Positions 10,232 to 21,968 are shown, numbered from the stretch's first letter. The stretch: 64,000 nt of DNA from Diplodia intermedia (GCA_021495925.1 JAKEKT010000007.1:248001-312000), one strand, 5' to 3'. Notes: a model not told the origin generated them from the sequence alone. Numbers and translations: made by a program.

Positions 10232-11815
10232 ATGAAGAAGACACTGCTTCTATGTTTCATCCACGGCTTCAAGGTCACTTCCGCACGAGCCATGATGCGA
10301 GGAACAAACATGCTGACCTTGCACCCAGGGCGACGATGATACCTTCCGTAAAGTCAGAGGCGCTTTGAACCTCAACCGAACATCCTGTTGACCCGGACCA
10401 GTTCCCCCAGCACCTGCGCGCCGTGCTGGACAGCACTCTCCACAAGGTCAACGTCTTGACCCTCACGTACCCGCAGTACGAAACGCGCGGCGATCTGTAT
10501 GTTGCCGCCCGCCGCCCGAGTGTTGCCCGCAGCTGACCGTGTCGAACAGCAAGTCTTGCGTGGCGAAATTCAAGGAGTGGTACGGTCAGGACGCGCGCGC
10601 CTACGTGCAGACCCGCTCCGTCGCGGCGCTTTCCTGTTGCGTGGAGTCTGGCTGAACTTCTGCAGGTTGCAAAACAAGGTCATCGACCTCGAGGTTGCAA
10701 ATGGCACCTCCTCGCCCACCATCGACCCGTCGGTGAGGGTTGTCTTGTGCGGCCACTCCATGGGCGAGTCCCTCAACCAACTTCCAGCACGGGCAAGCTT
10801 TACTGACTCCAAAACAGGCGGTATCGTGGCGGCGGAGACGCTCCTCTCTATCTCAAACGAGCAGCCGATCAACCCCGACTCGGATAGCTCCACATCCCAA
10901 ACGACCCTCTTGTTTCCATACATCCAGGGCATTCTCGCTTTCGACACCCCGTATTTGGGAATCTCGCCCGGCATTGTCGCGCACGGGGCAGAAGGGCACT
11001 GGAACACGGCAACAGCTGCCTATAATGCCTATAGCAGCGTAGCAGATACATTCGGGTGGGGCAAGAAGCAGGGCGCAGACCCAGACGTGCTCGCTGCGAG
11101 CAAAACGCTCCCGGCGGCGACGTCGTCGTCAGCAGACTCCAACGTCGACACGGCCGTAGTGCCTGCGTGGCAAAAGTTTGGCAAGATAGCAATGTTCGCC
11201 GGCGCTGCAGGTGCCCTCGCTGCAGCAGGAGGGGCGGCCTACATGAAACGGGAGCAGTTGAGCGAGGGCTGGCAGTTCGTTGGCTCCCACCTCGAATTTG
11301 TTGGATGTCTGGCGCGCCAGGAAGACATGAAGAAGAGACTGGCCAGCGTTGTGACGCTCTCGGAAACGCTGGAGCTCGGCTTCGCAGACCTCTACACCCA
11401 GCTCGGACTGGCCGTCCAGCAGCAGGGCAGTTCGGCAACAAAATGGAGTTCGGGCGTCCTGGGCCAGGAGCGCACGTTCTGCATTGTCCCCAAGACAGAC
11501 ATCAAGAAGCACTTCATTCCCATCGTGAACGACAAGGCGACGGCTGAGACGTGGGCGCACACGGGCATGTTTGACCCCAAGCAACACCCGAACTACTACA
11601 GCATGGCGGAGACGGCCGTGGAGCTGGTGGTAAACTGGACGACGTCGACCTCTTGGTACGAGGAGGCCACTGGGTATGATCCTCCACCGCGGCCCGAGGA
11701 GGCAGCTGACGAATCACTAACAGCTGATGAAGACCTGGAGATGATCGAGAAGCCTGACGTAGACCAAGACGACTATGAAGACCTGGCCGAGTCTTTGATG
11801 CGCCGGCGTCCCTAA
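10232..11815 (+). CDS. DUF676-type serine esterase/lipase-like protein, six exons
   Basis: Exons 10232-10273, 10329-10352, 10402-10496, 10550-10579, 10666-10763 and 10818-11815 give 428 residues. The joined text reads LLLCFIHGFKG, DDDTFRKFPQHLRAVL, LTLTYPQYETRGDLKSC, FKEWLQNKVIDLE, and then GHSMGGIVAAETLLS. This is an alpha/beta hydrolase with predicted nucleophile Ser95. ILAFDTPYLGISPG is typical of the DUF676 family. An Ala/Gly-rich hydrophobic segment (about 222-241) could anchor it in a membrane. The C-terminus is acidic. The fifth intron (10764-10817) begins GC rather than GT, has a perfect TACTGAC branch site and is 54 nt, so retention would keep the frame. Substrate unknown. Confidence 0.82.
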
Positions 11816-12605
11816 GCACATACCCAATACACTTATTCCTGTAGTGATAGAAGGCAGAGAACGATTACGGCTGATTTCGGTGGCCTGGTATGTCTAGTCT
11901 TCCTGAATACAAACGACCTTTGATTTCGAGCAGTGTGCAATCGACTGTCCAACTCGCTTGCAGATGCGGCTAGATTTGAAGTTTAATGGTGTCGGGATTG
12001 CCCGCTCCCCTTGCAGGATGCAGCCGACTCAAGCAGCAGATGTTATCAGTCTGTCCCAGCTGGTGATTGCATCATAGGCTTCCGGAATCTTGTTCTGCGG
12101 GGTTCATCCTTCATAATGGCTGCCAAGGGTGGGCGGTGACGGCAAACAGCGGCTGGGCGAGAGGCTCGGATGTGGAAGGATGCTGCGACTCGCTGCTGCA
12201 AGGAATGTCTTTGGCCGGACTCGTTACGCCATGTCAGCCGTGCATTGCCATTGCGCGATTCGGAGTCGCAACACGAGCTGGAGGCGAGCTCACTGCCGCT
12301 GCTGCCTTGAAGGAGCGATCGCGCCTTTTATCGCTGTTCTTTACCGGTACATCCGCGCGGAATTGATTCCTCAGCAGCTTGGCACACTTTCTCCCCGCGC
12401 CAAGCACTCTCCAAATTGCCTAGAAGCGGAAGGCGGGGAGCGGATACCTGGTCGAACATTGACAAGGTTGCATCATGTCACTCTACAGCTACGTCAGGCA
12501 GCACGGGCGATGAGGCTTGGTGCCGGCCTCAAGGATAGGTATATGAGGTCCTCTCTCCGCATCATGGATGGTCCATCCCCTTGAGTGTGCTTATCGGCTC
12601 GCGCA
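11816..12605. other. Intergenic region, promoter of the M28 peptidase
   Basis: Between two genes on the same strand. No coding text is recognised. A weak TATA-like GTATATGA lies around 12538-12545, about 60 bp before the peptidase ATG at 12606. Confidence 0.45.
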
Positions 12606-15025
12606 ATGGCTGCAATGCTCTCGGTGTTCTCCTTGCTCGTGGCAGGGGCCGTCGCCTGCCAAAGGGACTTCCTCAGCCCCCGCAGCATCGGCTCCCATCG
12701 CCACTCAAAGCTTGCCGCTCGTCAAGAGGCTGCCTTCCCTCCTGTCTTGTCTGAGACCGAGTCAATTCTTGTCAATTCCTTCGACAACACCACCATCGAC
12801 TCGTGGTCCTACTATTACACCCACGGGCTGCACATTGCCGGCACCAATGAGAGCATAGCCCAGTGGACTGCGGATAAATGGTCATCGTTCGGCATTCCTT
12901 CTTCCCTGGCTGAATACTGGGCTTTTCTCAACTACCCAGTCTCACAGGCTGTCTCGGTCAACTTCCCTAATGGCAGCAGCTATTCGGCGACGCTGATCGA
13001 GGAGGTGCTGGCGGAAGATGAGACGACTTCGTATCCCAACAGTGTCCCTGCTTTCCACGGCTTGTCTTGGTCCGGCAACGCGTCCGCCGAGTATGTCTAC
13101 GTCGGTCGAGGCCAGCAGGTCGATTTCGAACGCTTGAAGGCGCTTGGGGTGCCTCTGGAGGGCAAGATCGCGCTCGCCAAGTACGGAGGCCCTTTCCGTG
13201 GCCTCAAGGTCAAGAACGCCCAAGAGAATGGCATGATCGGGGCTGTCATCTTCACGGATCCGGGAGACGACGGCAACATTACCGAAGCAAACGGCTACGC
13301 CGCTTATCCCGACGGCCCGGCACGGAATCCGACATCTATCCAACGAGGCTCTGTTCAATTCCTCTCCCAATTCCCTGGCGATCCGACCACTCCCGGCTAT
13401 CCTTCAAAGGAGAATTCTCCGAGAGCTGATACCATCTCCGTCACTCCGCGCATCCCATCTGTCCCAATCTCTTGGAAGGATGCTGTTCCCTTCCTTGCTG
13501 CGTTGGACGGTCACGGGACTTCCGGGGAGGAGGTTAACCGCACAGGCTGGGTAGGCGGTCTGAATGTCACTTACAGCACTGGACCTGCTCCGGGAACCAC
13601 CATTGACCTCTCCAATTTGATGAGAGAGGAGATCACGCCAATCTGGGACGCCATTGGCATCATCAACGGCACCAGCCCCGATGAAACCCTCATCATCGGG
13701 AACCACCGAGACGCATGGATTGTGGGCGGAGCTGCCGATCCCAACTCGGGCTCTGCGGTCCTGATCGAGCTGTCCAAGGCATTCGGCAAGCTGCTGGCCA
13801 ACGGCTGGAAGCCCCGGCGGACCATCGTGCTGGCCAGCTGGGACGCCGAGGAGTACGGCCTGTACGGGTCGACGGAATGGGTGGAAGAGTACATCCCCTG
13901 GCTGGCCTCGACCAGCGTCGCCTACCTCAACATCGACGTCGGCGCCTCGGGGCCCCGTCCCGACTTCTCGGCCACGCCGGACCTGCACACGATCGCGACG
14001 GACGTGATGAAGAAGGTGCTCTGGCCGTACGCCGGCACCGGCGACCTGAACGAGACGCTCTACGACACCTGGCTCGCCGGCCTGACGGAAGGCGAGTTCG
14101 GCGTCCTGGGCAGCGGCTCCGACTACACGTCCTTCCTGCACAACGGCATCAGCTCCATCGACATGGGCGCCGGCAACGGCCCCGACGACGCCGTCTACCA
14201 CTACCAGTAAGTTCCCCAACAAAGAAGCCCCCCGAAGAAAACACACACAACAGCCAGCGTGGTTAGAGTAGAGCATTAACACGCACTCTCTCCACAACAA
14301 AAGCTCCAACTACGACACGTACCACTGGATGACGGCCTACGGCGACCCAGGCTTCGCCGTGCACAAGGCCATCGGCCAGTTCCTCGCCCTGCTCGCCTAC
14401 CACCTCGCCGACGACGCCATCATCCCGCTCGACCTGCCCAACTACACGACGCAGCTGCGCCTATACCTGGACGAGCTCAACGCCACCGTTGCCGACGCCG
14501 ACGCCGCCACCATCGTCGTCGACCTGGCGCCGCTCGCCGCCGCCATCGACGCGTTCGGGGGCGCCGCCGACGCAGTCGCCGCCGCGGCCGCGCAGGCGGC
14601 CGTCACGGGCGACGAGGCGCTGGCCGCGCGCGTCAACGCAAGGTACCGCGACTTCCAGCGCGGCTTCGCGTCGCAGGGCGGCCTGCCCGATCGCGCGTTT
14701 TTCAGGCACGTCGTGTTCGCGCCCGGGATCGATACTGGTGAGTTGACTTACTTCGTGAAATGCCCCCGCTCTTTCTTTCTTTCTTTCTTTTTTTTCCTCC
14801 CCCGCTGCCTTCCCTCCACCCTTCCCCCCTCCCCCCTTTGTCGTGGCTTTTTTCTTCATGTGCTGTTTTGCTGTGTGCTGACGACCGAGCTTTGCAGGCT
14901 ACGCGCCCGTGACGTACCCGGGTGTCACGGAGGCGGTCGAGGCGGGCAATCTGACGCTCGCTGGCTCCGAGGTCTTCAGGGCTGCGGCGGGGATTGAACG
15001 GGCTGCTGAGATTTTGGGGCTGTGA
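12606..15025 (+). CDS. Secreted M28-family metallopeptidase (glutamate carboxypeptidase II-like)
   Basis: Exons 12606-14206, 14304-14737 and 14898-15025 give 720 residues. The signal peptide is MAAMLSVFSLLVAGAVACQ; the in-frame codon at 12585 is GTG, so the ATG at 12606 is preferred. A protease-associated domain spans about 160-310. The zinc-site motifs are in order: NHRDAW, GAADPNSGSA, WDAEEYGLYGSTEW, YLNIDVGASGP, and YHYHSNYDTYHWM, whose His codon is completed across intron 1. The C-terminal helical dimerisation-like domain is in exons 2-3. Many Asn-X-Ser/Thr sites suit secretion or vacuolar delivery. Family members remove amino acids from peptides with two zinc ions. The 160-nt second intron is strongly pyrimidine-rich. 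Confidence 0.9.
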
Positions 15026-16289
15026 GGCGTCTGCTTACCTGGGGTTTGGAGGCGTGGTCGGTGTTGGTGGTGTTGAGTGGTTTGTGGGAGCTTGGTGGGG
15101 GAACTGTGTTGTTGGGTTGCTCGCGCGTTGGGGCGGAGAGATAGAGTAGTATCACACCGTATTTGTAATGTCTTTGAAAGGCCTTCTGGCGAGATGTCGT
15201 TGCGACGTTGGTCGATTTGCTGGTCTTGCAGTGCTCTTTCGAAAGCTTTACGTGGTGATGGATCCAGTCCCGAGGACATCGCGAACGGGGTGAGGATCTT
15301 GCATAACAAGTGGTGGGATCCTTGGATCAAGAATGATACGGCGGAGCTTTTCCATGCGTGGCGTTGGCGTATGGGGGGGTTCTATGGGGATGTTAGGGGC
15401 AAGGTGTACGAACCGGCCTACTATAGGCACAACGAAACCAACGACGGTTAAGGGAGAGACGGCGGGATGCTTCTAAGAACTGTCACTGGATGGCAGATTT
15501 ACCTAGCAATATCTTGCGGAAGCTGGGGCAGATGATCAAGTCTTGCCTTAAGGGATAGAAAAGAGTGATTGCTGGCTAAGACATGTCAGCGGAATATCAA
15601 ATATGTAGATGCTTAGGCGGTCGATTGCCCAAGCAGGAAAGTTGGATCATGCTTAACGGCTGATTACTGTCAAAGTGTCCAACTTTATATTCCATCGCTC
15701 TACATCCTCAATGATGTCAATCACGGAAAAGCCCTTCAAAAACCACTGGATCCTCTTCACCCCGCATCCTAACGTTATCGTGACATGTTGAAATACACTT
15801 CGCTCCAATCAAAGAGCCTGTTTAAAGCTTCTGGCCGTGAATGAGAACTTCTCACTCCTGACCTCTTTCCTCATTCATCTGCATGATGATGTTACGACAG
15901 CAAACACCCGACGAATCGGATAGCCATTGTAGAAGAAGGTCGGATATGGCGACCTGGTCTAAGCAGAGTCCTGACAAGTCGTCAGCGTCAACGCTATATT
16001 CCAGAGTTGCGCAAGTGGTAAAAGAGGATCCTGAAATCGATGCCAGGAAAGAATGCCAACATCGTACGGCATCCCGATTGCGTAAACGGTTTGGAGAGAA
16101 ATTTCAAAACGCGGCCCGTTGTGATTTCCAAGAACAAGCCAAACAGACCGAGAGCAAAAACCAAACAGAATCCTTACAGCGTACATTTACTTCCATGGTA
16201 TCTACCGTTCTTCCCATAATCGACTTCAGCCCCAACATCCAAGACAACAGCTCCCCACCTCCAGCTCTATTCTCTACCAAAAAATTTTT
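15026..16289. other. Intergenic region between convergent genes
   Basis: Between the peptidase 3' end and the decarboxylase 3' end. A 124-residue frame at 15077-15451 contains a Trp-rich stretch (KWWDPWIKND) but matches no family I recognise and lacks support as a gene. The rest is AT-richer untranslated or spacer sequence. Confidence 0.5.
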
Positions 16290-18099
16290 CTACGCCGACA
16301 CATCGGCGGCACCGCCGCCCCCGGCCTTGCCATTCAAGACCTCCTCGGCCGTGCTCACGAGGATGTCAAACGCCTTCCGGATATGCCTCTCCTCGACCCT
16401 GGGCGTGCTCGCGACGACCCTGATGACGTAGACGCCGCCGACGATGCCGCTCGTCAGGAAGATCTCGCCGCGCGTGTTGATCGTCTCGTAGACCTCCTTG
16501 GTGATCTCGTTGGCGTCGAGCAGCGCGTGCTCGGCGGCGTCGGACGTGAAGTCGTTGAGGTAGGCCTCGTGGTCGGGGTCGGGCTGGCTGGCGCTGACGC
16601 GACGCTGACGAGAAGCAGCAGCGGCAGCGTCACCGCCCGCCGCCGCCGCCCGGCTCTTCAGCCACCGGCGGCGCGGCACGACGCCGAGGACGTTGAGGGC
16701 GAAGCTGGGGCCGGACACGAGCTCGAAGAGGTCGGGGCGCGAGCGGGCCAGCTGGTGGAAGAGCTCGCCGAAGCCGACGTGCTTGCGGATGTGCGCCTTC
16801 AGCCCCTCGGCGCCGTACGAGCGCAGCACGAACCAGATCTTGAGCGAGCGGAAGCGGCGGCCCAGCGGGATCTGCCAGTCGCGGTAGTCGGTGACGAGGC
16901 CCGAGTCGGAGAAGGAGTTGCGGAGGTACGAGGGCGTGATGGAGAGGGCGGTGGTGAGGTCGGACCGCTTCTTGACGAAGAGGCAGCTGTGATGTCGAGT
17001 TAGGTCTTTCTTTCCCCCCCTGCTGTACGTATGTCTTACCTGGCGTCGAAGTTGGTCAACAGCCACTTGTGCATGTTCACATCGAAGCTGTCAAAGTGCG
17101 CGAGCGGCGGCGTCAGATGCTGATACTCCTCGCACACCAGCGCCGCACCCGCATACGCCGCGTCGACATGCACCCAGACGTCCGGGAAGTCCTTCAGCAC
17201 CTCGGCAATCTCCTCGAACCGGTCGACCGCGCACGTCGACGTCGTGCCCAGCGTCGCCGTCAGGTAGTACGGCACGAGCCCGTCGCGCGCGCAGTCCTCC
17301 AGCGCGCGCCGCAGCGCCTTGCCCGTCATCGCGAAGCCGTCCTCGCGCGCGCCGGGCACGGCGCGGAACCGGGTGCCCGCGATGATGGCGCCCTTCTGCG
17401 TCGAGCTGTGCGCGTGCTCGCTGCCCAGCGCGACAAGCTTTCCGCGCAGCGCATCGATTCTCTCTTCCTTATCCCTCCCCTCCAGGCCCGCCGTCAGGTT
17501 GCGCAGCGCGCGCTCCCGCGCCGCCACCATGACGGTCACGACGGCCTCGCTCGCGGAGCCCTGGACGACGCCGCCGCCCTCGCCGGCGCTGGCGTAGCAC
17601 GCGGGCAGGGCGAGCAGCTGGGCCAGCCAGTCGAGCACGACCGTCTCCAGCTCGGTGACGGCGGGCGAGCACAGCCAGTTGAAGGCGGGCGCGGTGAAGG
17701 CGGCGCTGTACAGCTCGCCCAGCATGCCCGGGTACGTCGAGTGCGCGGGGAAGAAGGCCATGAAGTTGGGCGACTGCCAGTGCGTCAGCCCCGGCATCAC
17801 CACCCGCTCGATGTCCGCCTGGATCGCCGCCCACGGCTCCGGCCCCGCGGGCGCCGCCGCCGGCACCAGCTCGCGCAGGTAGCCCGGCGACACGTTGGAG
17901 AGGACCCGGCGCGATTCGATCGTGTCATAGTATTGGATGACTGTTGCGGGGGAGGAGGCGAGTGTGTTAGCGGGTGGTGCGTGCGGTTGTAGTGGGATTG
18001 GGGGTGCCAATGGCTGGAGATTGGTGATGGGTGAGAGGGTGAATACAGACTCTCCTCAATCGCGGCGTGGGCCGCTTCGCGGAATTGGTTCGAGTCCAT
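16290..18099 (-). CDS. Aromatic-L-amino-acid decarboxylase-like PLP enzyme
   Basis: Exons (minus strand): 18099-18051, 17940-17040 and 16986-16290, giving 548 residues. It begins MDSNQFREAAHAAIEE and continues across intron 1 into IIQYYDTIESRRVLSNVSPG, the standard group II decarboxylase N-terminus. Further blocks are HWQSPNFMAFFPAHSTYPGM, GVVQGSASEAVV, WVHVDAAYAGAA and the PLP-lysine motif NMHKWLLTNFDAS (predicted Lys308, with the Ser codon split by intron 2). The C-terminal domain contains SDSGLVTDYRDWQIPLGRRF and LKIWFVLRSYG. Homologues decarboxylate tryptophan, tyrosine or DOPA; which one cannot be read here. An Ala/Arg-rich insert near SRAAAAGGDAAAAA is unusual. No neighbouring biosynthetic genes are seen. 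Confidence 0.92.
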
Positions 18100-19466
18100 G
18101 GTGTCGTGTTACCTCGGGCCTGTGCTGGAGTGGGGATTGAAAGCCGCCAAAAAGACGGATATTTATGGTCTGCGAGAGCAATTGACAAGCCGCGCGCCCT
18201 ACGCTCTACGACTGGGCATATGACTGGGCGGTTTCGGTGGTCAAGCTCGCCCTCACCTGCCAGAGTTCTGGTGAAGGATGGCGGAAGTGTTGCCGCGCTA
18301 TTTCCGCATTTTCCCCAACATTCCGGTCTTATCGATAACGAACGTGAATCTCTTATCGCTGAATTCATATTCCGCCACGCATCATGCGGAAGAACTGGCT
18401 GCTTTTACACAACATCAGCATCTCCCTCCGGCGCCAAGATCTTCAGGTTGCTGTGAGCAACGTTTACAATAACTACTAGGTCTTAGCAGACTGCGCAGAT
18501 AGGGCTATGAGCAAGTTCCATGCACATTCTCCGCATTCCGCCCTTTCCAGTTGATCGCTCTAGCCGCTCTAGCTCCTTCTAGCTACTCCTAATATTCATG
18601 TTTCTTTCTACTTATTCTATATTTTACATATTGGATAAAGCTCCCCCTCTTCGAAACACAACGCTGTCTAACTACAGGATTGAAAGTCGGACGATTCAAG
18701 AGAGCTTTATGCGGGTACGGCGCTATGTAGGACGTTGGGGGTGCGCTGCGTACAAATCGATAGGTTACATATTGAAATAGCTAGAGGAAGTTGGTGTAGT
18801 TGGAAGGAGCTGGAGCGAGCCAAAAAGGCGGGCCGCGAAGAATGCCGAGAATGTACTTCGATACGGGAACTGCTCTGTGAGCCGCTTATCAGCCCTTTAC
18901 ATGACGCGGTGGTTTTGCTGATGACTATATGCTCGACCGTGCAGTATAATAAGAGCTTTCATTGGAATCAACATCAATACTGATGGGTCTGGTGCAGGGT
19001 TGCTGCGATGTGGGAGTGTACGAGCGCATCGCCCTAACTACAACAGTGATCTCTACTAGTTTGATTCAGAAAAACAGCAGCAACTCTATGATGGCACAAA
19101 TCAGAAGAGCACCGGGGTAAGGTGCACACTTCCGGTAGAAGTCGGAGCTGTTTACGATGTTCAACGTCAGCACACTTGGCCAACGCCAGTGAACAAGCCT
19201 GACATGGGATGTTAAGTCACGTCACCGCACGCAGAAGCAGAGTTTCACCTGCTCATTGCCAAAGGCATCAACAGTGGTGTCATATTGAGCGCCATCGCCT
19301 GAGAACCTCCTGACCGAACCACTCCTCGCCGTCACTACTACTACTGAAGAACCAGACCCAGATCTCCGCCTCAACGCCAACGTCGGACCAAGCCTCGCCC
19401 CAGTACTCCTGCTTATCCATGCTTCTCTCTCATCACCGTTTGCGATTTCGGGCGAGTGTGGCCCGC
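18100..19466. other. Intergenic, AT-rich with a degenerate inverted-repeat element
   Basis: Upstream of the decarboxylase and downstream of the microprotein gene. From ~18480 to ~18980 the sequence is markedly AT-rich and includes the element listed at 18566-18816. No protein text is recognised. Confidence 0.5.
18566..18816. mobile_element. Possible MITE-like remnant with imperfect terminal inverted repeats
   Basis: The 26 bases at 18566-18591 match the reverse complement of 18791-18816 at 21 of 26 positions by hand alignment, both carrying the core AGCTCCTTC. Three of the five mismatches are C/T or G/A transitions. The ~200 bp between them are AT-rich and hold no convincing gene. No target-site duplication is obvious. 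This fits a decayed, possibly RIP-affected non-autonomous DNA transposon. Chance similarity is not excluded. Confidence 0.35.
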
Positions 19467-19647
19467 TTAGACGGGGCAGGTCTGCGCGCCGGGAAAATGG
19501 TAAGTAAGTTTCTGGGCAGTCCTGGATTCTCGGTGTACCACGTACGCTTCCGCAGGAGCTGCAGGTCTTGCCGCCGCCCTGGATCGTGGCACCGCACTTG
19601 GGGCAGGCCGAGTCGTGAGAGTTGACGAGAACCGTGCTGGCGTACAT
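19467..19647 (-). CDS. 38-residue zinc-ribbon-like microprotein, two exons
   Basis: Exon 1 is 19647-19546 and exon 2 is 19481-19467, with a 64-nt intron (GTACGT...GCAG). The protein starts MYASTVLVNSH, then has CPKCGAT, CSSCGS and, after the intron, TCPV and the stop. Two CxxC knuckles 14 residues apart plus a last Cys suggest a zinc-binding ribbon. If the intron were retained, translation would run on into a 141-residue low-complexity tail, so the spliced form is more plausible. The 5' leader is C/A-rich (CAACCACC-type), like expressed fungal genes. I recall similar tiny ascomycete proteins ending TCPV but know no function. The gene lies 355 bp downstream of BRE2 on the same strand. Confidence 0.75.
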
Positions 19648-20002
19648 GGTTGCGGGCGTTTGCTGGAAGTGGTGGTTGAGGTGGTTGATGGATATGCTTG
19701 GGGATTGAGCAGGCTATTGGCGGTCTTTGGCGAGCAAAAGGAGGCCTAAATGGACGCAGGCAGGCGCCTTTTAAGACCACCAGGCGCGTGTCAGAGCAGC
19801 CGTCAGCTGCCCCGCACTCGTGGCCGGACCCCTCCGGAGGGTCATTGGTCCTCACGCCACCCAATCAGGGAGACCGCCTATCTAAGCACCAAGGCGGTGA
19901 GCCAAACGAGCCAATGTGCTCGGGCGTGAAAGAGGTCCGTTCGGTGGTCGCATAGCGCCGGCTGGAACTTTAACTGTGGACCTGTCGAGGGACCCTTTTC
20001 TT
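19648..20002. other. Short intergenic region, microprotein promoter
   Basis: This stretch holds the 3' flank of BRE2 and the promoter and leader of the microprotein gene. A small inverted repeat CCTCCGGAGG occurs near 19832. No gene is seen. Confidence 0.45.
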
Positions 20003-21725
20003 CTAGAAGCCATCGTCCTCTTTCAGACTTGCAATGCCGCGCGCCGTCGGAGGCGCTTGTATTGCGCCCATGCGACTGCTGTTCTGGTCATCACCTGGGT
20101 TTGCAACGTAGAAGCCCACGTCGTCGATGATGTCCCAGACAATATCCTCCGCAATCTGCTCCTTGTATTTGTGTCCGATCGGCCGCAGCTTCCTCCCCTC
20201 CGGCAAGCCACTGTCGCTCCCGTCCATGTCGACATCTTCCAGGCCGGGCGGTGGACACCAGAAATCTGGCCCGAAGTTGACCTGAGCAATCCCACCGCAG
20301 AATGCGGCGACGGCGGGAAAGTAGCCCAGCATACCGTCATCAAGACCAGCCCTGACTAGAGGGTTAGATGAAGGCACTGGCGACGAGGCGGGTGGCAAAA
20401 ACGACATGAGGCCTTCGAAAGCGCTTCCGACGAGCTTGCCGTTCCGATAAACCTTGATTGCGGAATGTGGTAAGGATCTTAAGGGCACTTCATTGTGATT
20501 CGGGCTAGGAGTCACTGAATTGAACGTGGCGCGGTCCGCATAACTTTCCATGGGTTTGGTCGTCTGGTATTCGTTCACCTCAAACCAGTTGTTGCCCTTG
20601 AAAGGGACGGCGATGCGATCACGGATGATGTCGTGAGCTCCTTCTACCGGGTCGTCGAATCCATCGCTCACGTCAACAGCGGGGTTGTAGATGCCTTCGA
20701 CAACCTTTCGATGAAGCGAGATGGAGGGCAGGACAATCTCCATGCCGATTACATCCCCTTCCCGGATGTGGTCCTCCTCGACGTGCTCAACCGGAGGCTT
20801 TCCCGCTGGTGCCTTGGGTCCTTTGGAGTCCTTCGAAGCAGCGTTGAACAATTTACTTGGACGAGACTTGTGCATGGCCTCGAAGCCGATGTCCTTTACG
20901 CCATAGCTGTAACCATCGAAGCCAGGCGGGGCATCAAGCGGAGCTTCCCGACGGGCCCAGCCCATGCGAATGTGTGGTTGTGGATTCCCTTCCTGCCCCT
21001 TGGGTACCGGCGGGCCTTCACTGGGAACGCCGCGAATAATCTTGACCTCGTAGTAGTACCGTCCTTCGCGAGCCACGACATTGGCACGGCTCATGCGCCA
21101 GCCGCGCTCGTTGGTGAAGACGGTCGCGGAGTCGTCAAAATGGATCCACTTGTCGCTATCCTCAAAGCTGAGTCGGGGTGCAAATGGCTTGGTGTCGGTC
21201 TGGCGAAAGTATTGCTTGTGGCGGAACAGAGGATCGGCTACGCAGGGATAGTAACGGAACTGCTTGCGGTTGGATGCACTGGAAGGTGATTAGCAGTGTC
21301 CTCCAGGACCAGGAGGGCGCGACGCACTGATCTAGCGGCCTCTTGAGCTCGAGCTGGCCGTCCGGGGTGAGCAGCGGTGGCTCGTGGGAGATGAAAGCGG
21401 GAGGCTTGGGAGCTTCAAAGTCCTGAGGCTTGAGGTTCTCCGTCTCGACTATGTAGTTGAGCGGGGCCGGCGCCGAGGCCAGCTTGTTCTTCACCTTGAT
21501 GTCCGGAGTGTTCCCACGTGAGCTGGCCTGGGCCTCCCGCTTCTTCAACGAATCGCGCTTCTCGCGCTGCTCGCGCTGCGGAGCTTTGGCAGGGCGCGGA
21601 CGGGCCGCTGGGTCGGGATTGAGCGGTGAGGGAACGGCGGGGACATGGTCTTCATCGAGCGGGCGCTTGATTCCAGCTGCCAGGCCGGGGGTTGTGCCAC
21701 GCGAGGGCGGTTGGGCATCGGCCAT
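20003..21725 (-). CDS. BRE2: BRE2/ASH2-like SPRY protein of the COMPASS H3K4 methyltransferase complex
   Basis: Exons (minus strand): 21725-21328 and 21278-20003, giving 557 residues. The start is MADAQPPSRGTTPG. The 49-nt intron has GTGCGT, a CTAATC branch and a CCAG acceptor. The joined text reads QLELKRPLDHASNRKQFRYY, then CVADPLFRHKQYFRQTDTKP. The split SPRY domain covers about 150-470: SFEDSDKWIHFDDSATVFTN, GRYYYEVKI, HIRMGWARREAPLDAPPGFD, GYSYGVKDIGF, the SAIKVYRNGKLVGSAFEGL strand, then LGYFPAVAAFCGG. The C-terminus is EQIAEDIVWDIIDD. Family members bind the SET1 subunit in the nucleus. The gene diverges from ENP1 across only 243 bp. Confidence 0.9.
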
Positions 21726-21968
21726 TGTGATTGTTGCTGTTGGATGGCGCTGGAGCTGCAGGTTCGCGCCGCGAAAGAAGACGCGACTGCAGTCCGTGCG
21801 TGCGGGCCGGGATGGCGCTGGCAGGAAGCCGGGCGGTGAGAGGCCGCCGCCGCCGTTCTCGACAAATTTCAAGCGCACAACCCTCCACTCCCACGCCCAC
21901 GCAACCACTTTGCCTTTGCGCTTCTACGCTCTAAATCCGCCGCCTAGGGCCTTCGCACAGCCGCGACA
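21726..21968. promoter_or_regulatory. Divergent promoter between BRE2 and ENP1
   Basis: 243 bp separate the two start codons, so the genes must share core promoter sequence. No TATA box is evident. GC-rich sequence with CCGCCGCC-type runs lies in the middle and CA-rich leader sequence precedes the ENP1 ATG. Co-regulation is an inference. Confidence 0.6.

Noticed and set aside
15077..15451. 124-residue frame with a Trp-rich stretch downstream of the M28 peptidase
   Set aside because: No recognised domain, no splice-consistent extension, and overlap with the probable 3' flank. Left as unexplained, not called.
16005..16040. tRNA A-box-like GCGCAAGTGGTAAAAG
   Set aside because: No B-box or cloverleaf follows within tRNA length.
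18088..18097. tRNA B-box-like GGTTCGAGTCC
   Set aside because: It lies within the first codons of the decarboxylase (antisense to DSNQ), and no A-box or acceptor stem can be built around it.
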